Positions 59,945 through 64,000 of a stretch of DNA of 64,000 bases are shown here, in pieces. Positions within the stretch are counted from its first letter, which is position 1. Each line of letters opens with the position of its first letter. The stretch comes from Tetrapyrgos nigripes (lineage: Eukaryota > Basidiomycota > Agaricomycetes > Agaricales > Campanellaceae). A program made the position numbers and the translations under genes. The stretch spans positions 62,001-126,000 of the forward strand of contig JAACJM010000098.1 of NCBI GenBank assembly GCA_013368315.1. The letters are read 5' to 3'. The notes beneath the pieces are model-generated. The model was given only the letters and a program-made list of their open reading frames with translations, did not search any database and was not told where the DNA came from.

Positions 59945-60615
59945 TCGTTACAAGGCGCTTACTCAGAATTACCGCGGTCCAAGTCGGTCTTCGTTTCACC
60001 TCCTCTGACTCTTACAACGCGTCTTCAGGCTCTCAAATCACTTTCAAGCAATGTCAACTCAAATCAAATTCCCCTCAAGAAGTCGATACACGCGTTCCTT
60101 ACACCGTCACTCACGGTCTACCGTGTCTTCCCGTACCTGGCGAACCATGGTGTAAATCTTGAGGAGCAAGAACGAATGGATTGTTGAGGAAACGAGGCTC
60201 AGACGACTCTAAAAGGTATGATACTCTTCAATTTTACCGTTTCTGTTCTTACCTTTCACTTGCTACAGCAGTACCGCCTGTACATAGCAAAGAACGCAAA
60301 TAATTCCATGTCTAGCTCGCCTTCCACTGCCATTTTCTCATCTTACCCTCTGTGCAACTCACTCAAAGCAACACACTGTTGACACCCTCACCGGATTTAA
60401 TTCGATGGTTGGATGTGTGCACGTCTTCGTCTGGGACAGACTCGATCCCATCTTCAGTTGCTTTTTCGCTCTACTCTTGCTCAATGCTAGCTCTTAATCT
60501 CAAAAATGTGTATCATCCTTCCCATTCCCTTTTCCTCGCAAATAAAAGTAGGATGCGAGGCCGAACTCTATCAACGTACGCATCGCCCACCCCAGGTATG
60601 TATGATGTCGCTACC
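59945..60615 (+). other. Duplicated module, direct copy
   Basis: This is the counterpart of 55816-56450. Short frames conserved between the copies suggest a former small gene: SRYTRSLHRHSRSTVSS, and further on SIPSSVAFSLYSCSMLALNL then FLANKSR. A GT-AG intron near 60215-60270 is plausible. No family is recognised. Confidence 0.55.
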
Positions 60616-61736
60616 TTCCATTGCTACGCCTTTCTCACTACATCATGTAGTGCTACGGCTACAATAAGGTTAATCAGGAGCAATAGGGAGCGATAAGGAA
60701 CATAAAGGTTGCCCTTTCACGTCCCCCCAGTTTAGAGAGTACATGCTCCGACACTGAAGAATTCCTTGGCGACTAATTTTCCGTGTTGATAAGACATCAC
60801 ACATGTGGGTGCGTACGAAGGTCTTTTTCGGATAATATTCACTGAGAAAGGCATGGATTCCTCAAAGGTTTGTGAGATGGACGGGAGGTTACAAGGCCGT
60901 AGAAATACCAACGAGTTGCTCCGGTTTGGACGCTCGGGCTTGCTGGAGATCGACGGACTTATCTCAAGTACCACCCGACTAAAGCAATCGGATGGGAACT
61001 CCGAGTCGGCGAGAATGAGTCGGTCCCTAGTGATATTGAGCCAAGCCCGATCCCTGTCTGTACGAAGTGTACTTTGACAGTCCTGTGCGCTAATGATCTC
61101 ATGTATTGAATACATCTTCTTAATAGAGCCCTCGGAGTCGCCAAGCGTGGGGTTTGCTAGGCCAAGCGTACTTCACGGTTCGCGGGTGCCGGACCGACCC
61201 ATGAGCCTCAACAGTCCTTTGCTCCTCATCCACTACGTTGCTCAACTGGTCAGAAGTTACACAAGCTTTTGGACCCGATCACCATATCGTTGTTTTGACG
61301 TTGAGTAGGTGTTGTAGAAGCTTGCCGGATTGATAAATTCCTCGCAATCATGGAAGTTTTTTCTGCGAAAGCTACCAAGTAGACCAACTATTCGCTTCTC
61401 TGAGGCTAAGTACATACTCACTGTCAATGTGTCATTATCAAAACCCCAAGACCTGATATCTATGTGCGATTTAGAACCAGTGTTCAGTATCAGCACCGAG
61501 TGAAAAGCTTGGCGGGGGAACAAATGAGTAACAGTCATCTTTTGGAAGTTTCTTCGACTCTTGAATTCCATGAACGACAGTACTTGGCAATGTCTTTATG
61601 TTCTCAAAACCGGTACCGCGGTACCATGTCGGCCAATCCTTCGAGGCATAAGTAATATTTATTTATATACCCATCCTCTTGGGTCCTTTGTACTGACGTG
61701 GTATGTAGCCCCAACGTCTTCGAAACTGATTGATTG
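60616..61736. other. No recognised feature
   Basis: Open frames exist on both strands (for example 60732-61115 minus), but none shows a domain, signal peptide or splice structure I can support. The sequence is not shared with the duplicated units. Confidence 0.45.
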
Positions 61737-61743
61737 TATTTAA
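61737..61743 (+). promoter_or_regulatory. TATA-like element of the membrane-protein gene
   Basis: TATTTAA lies 67 bases before the ATG at 61804 and is followed by a pyrimidine-rich stretch (CCTTCCTCTCTCTTCTCC), a common arrangement in basidiomycete promoters. Confidence 0.5.
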
Positions 61744-61803
61744 GATCCCTGGTCCGCCAGTTTCCCTTCCTCTCTCTTCTCCCCGCATTTTCTCAAATTT
61801 ACC

Positions 61804-63124
61804 ATGACTATTCGGACGAGAATGTGAGTGTTTTCTTTTCGTTGAGTAGTGGCATCAAATAACCACTTTATTCAATGTTCACCTTCAGGATAATTATCGT
61901 CGCTCTCTATCTCGCGCCGCTGGTCGCTAGCCTTTCCATAGATGGTTTTCCCGCAACCGTGACTCCAGGAGAAGTAGTCACCATTACATGGTTCCGCGAT
62001 CCAGGCGACGATCCAGAAAATTGGCATTTTGAGTTTATGCAGAATCAAGAGGTTATTGGGGAGGTTCTCGACCCTGCGTCTCATGCTGCGCCGAGTGCGG
62101 AAATGACTCTGACAATACCACCTGAAGCCACTGGGTAATTATAGCTACTGTGTCAATCCTCGTCGCTATTTCTCATTCTTCTTTTGTGATTTCATCTTCC
62201 TTCTACCAGGCAAGTAGAACTGCTTGCTTTTACGAATCGTGTGGAGTACATTACTTCCTTCCTGCGGAGTTTCCATGTATTCATTTGGATCTGTAGCCCC
62301 ACTTTCTTTTACACTCAACCAGTTGTCTTACCGACATCTCCCGTGCATGGCGTTTCGCCCAGCGAAACTACATCACCTCCAGACTCGTAAGTCCTGATGT
62401 CGTGGTTATCCCTCCAGCTTCGTCATTTCTAATGACCTTCCTAACAGCCAGCCTTCGAACCCGTCTCAAGCGTAAGTCAGCACCGAATGCTTTGAAGTTG
62501 CAGTATTCATATCCCTGAATTAGGTCACACAGTTCTCCTACATCTCCTCCGCTCACATCTCCGCCTCGCACGACAGCACCCTCTACATCATCGACGTCCA
62601 CGCCTTCTTCAGATTCAGATAGCGATGCTGATGCCAATACTGCCGACGAAGACCTGCCTCGTCCCAACAAAACTGCAATCATCGCAGGCAGTGTCGTCGG
62701 CGCCATCCTACTGCTACTCGTCATCGTACTCCTCGCCCTTCTATATCGTCGCTGGCGACGCCGAGCAGGCAGACGTGCCTATTCAGCTCCAGAGTACGAA
62801 TACGACGTACCTCCTGTCTTTCGTCCAGAAAACATGGTCCGCACGACTCCTGGGTTACCCGTCAACAGTTATGAGAGCAGTAACCTTAATACCAGCTCTG
62901 ACCTCAAAGATTCTCACTTTGCCTCATGGACGACCATGTCAGCACTATCGGGGCGTATACATAGTCCGCCACCGTATACGCCTTCAGACAGTAACCCTCC
63001 GACAACATTTGATAGTACTGAATATACTGCTTCATCGTTGACTGGCACTACACGGCATTCCCGCTCTACTGGGCGCATTTCAACTGATAGAGGGGGGTTT
63101 ACTGGGAGTAGCGGCTACCACTAG
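61804..63124 (+). CDS. Secreted-type single-pass membrane protein, 355 aa
   Basis: Five exons join in phase: 61804-61823, 61889-62134, 62210-62386, 62448-62471 and 62524-63124. An N-terminal signal peptide (IIIVALYLAPLVAS) precedes an extracellular part (LSIDGFPATVTPGEVVTITW), a Ser/Thr/Pro-rich stalk, one TM helix (AIIAGSVVGAILLLLVIVLL) with a basic stop-transfer RRWRRR, and a Ser/Pro-rich cytoplasmic tail with a PPPYTP motif. The start has a good context (ACCATG). An alternative start at 61875 would keep the signal peptide. This architecture is common in basidiomycetes and resembles cell-surface sensors, but function is unknown. Exon 3 may contain a further intron near 62240-62300, because its middle is unusually hydrophobic. 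Confidence 0.8.
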
Positions 63125-64000
63125 GGAATGTTAAAGGTGAGGTGAGGAGCTTCTGTGCTGCTACAATTTTTCAGTGAGATATTGACGTCTTCTGGGGCTT
63201 TTCAGGCTCTCGAGATAAGCGTGTGTACGTGGTACGGATTGACCTTAAAAATCTTTTAACGAAGAGGAATCATACTATGATCTGGTTTTGACTGATGGAC
63301 CTTACTTCTGAGCGACTATAGGACAGTGACTTGATGTATAAGTAGATGCACATGTATCAACAACACATTCTTTTCCAATCTTTTTTTTAATGATGTGATA
63401 GATACAACCCAGAACGGTCTATGGCGATGTACTGTCGTGGACGTTCCGACAATTTGCCTTTCCGAAGACTTGAAGAGGGAACTGAGAGATACAAAGAGAA
63501 TCTTGGTGTTCGCCAAGTCCGGTTCTGAACTTTGGTTCGACCTGGACTTTTCTGCCAGTGGACTGAACAAAAAGTTCAGTTCAGAGTTCAGAAATTCTCT
63601 GAACCAGATTCAAAGTCCAGTTGAAGGCTCAGTGAGTGCTTTTCGAACGCGTCCGAACCCATGGTGTGGACAGGCTGTACGAAATGAGTCCCTTTTGGTG
63701 GCATTGTGGTAAGTTTTTGACTGCTCTATACTCTTCGCTGACTTGATTGACGAGGGAGAAGGCTACGTCGTCAGTTTGAACCCGAGGCCGGCTTTGGGAC
63801 CAAGGCACATGTCTGTGGTGCACTGCCATTTGGCGTACAGTGGAATACTGTAGTAAAACTTGAGTAAAACTCGACAAACTTACTTTAGACATCCTTTACA
63901 GAATCCTGCAGCCAAGTTGTATGTGAAATGGTGTGTTTGTAGAGCCTCAGATGGGAAAAGATTGAGACTCACTGAAAGATCTTTTGGTCCGGTCGAAAGT
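63125..64000. other. Downstream region, no confirmed gene
   Basis: A plus-strand frame at 63395-63712 could continue over a GT-AG intron (63709-63768), but I recognise no domain. Several short repeats of CAGTTCAGAGTTCAG type lie near 63560-63600. It may be part of a gene running past the window edge. Confidence 0.35.

Noticed and set aside
61133..61220. Possible tRNA (a GGTTCG-like box)
   Set aside because: No acceptor stem or proper D-arm can be drawn on either strand.
1..64000. CRISPR arrays, bacterial operons or ribosome-binding sites
   Set aside because: Introns, LTR elements and gene families are eukaryotic; no spaced direct-repeat array was seen.

Overview
The window looks like nuclear DNA of a mushroom-forming basidiomycete (Agaricomycetes). 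Evidence: many short GT-AG introns (about 48-100 bp), multi-exon genes of types common in that class (an F-box family, a 7-TM integral membrane protein, a PA-clan protease, a pseudokinase/zinc-finger protein, a signal-peptide/single-TM protein) and a Ty1/copia element. No tRNA, rRNA or CRISPR array was recognised. Species cannot be named from the sequence alone.

Layout. 1-6861: a degenerate Ty1/copia retrotransposon on the minus strand. It runs off the left edge and its right LTR end sits inside intron 1 of a RING-finger gene (RING-A). 6862-19135: minus-strand array RING-A (broken), F-box pseudogene FB1, RING-B, FB2, RING-C. 19324-41000: core with mostly single-copy genes: a Pex23/24-type peroxin with DysF domain (-), FB3 remnant, a ten-exon 7-TM protein (+), RING-D (-), a broken 7-TM copy (+), RING-E (-), a broken type-B carboxylesterase (+), a trypsin-like serine protease (-) and an eleven-exon pseudokinase/PHD-like/C2H2 gene (+). 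41150-50835: plus-strand array RING-F, FB4, RING-G, FB5, a mirror image of the left array. 51521-59850: RING-H (intact), RING-I and RING-K (broken), with a 1.7-kb inversion that cut RING-I and an F-box copy. 60616-64000: a single-pass membrane protein gene (61804-63124) between stretches where nothing is recognised.

The main content is a family of about 500-545-residue RING-H2 proteins. Ten loci share four exons with identical intron phases; seven (B, C, D, E, F, G, H) splice into full open frames. The RING finger is split by intron 3 and is followed by a conserved domain of about 300 residues that I do not recognise. The RING genes are co-duplicated with F-box genes, all of which are broken here, and in other places with the 3' end of the 7-TM gene. 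Two kinds of small terminal-inverted-repeat elements have inserted into the duplicated units; the paralogous copies show the empty sites. A ubiquitin-ligase role for the RING proteins is inferred from the RING-H2 motif; what they target is unknown.

All exon models were built by hand from splice signals, phase continuity and comparison between copies; none has transcript support.
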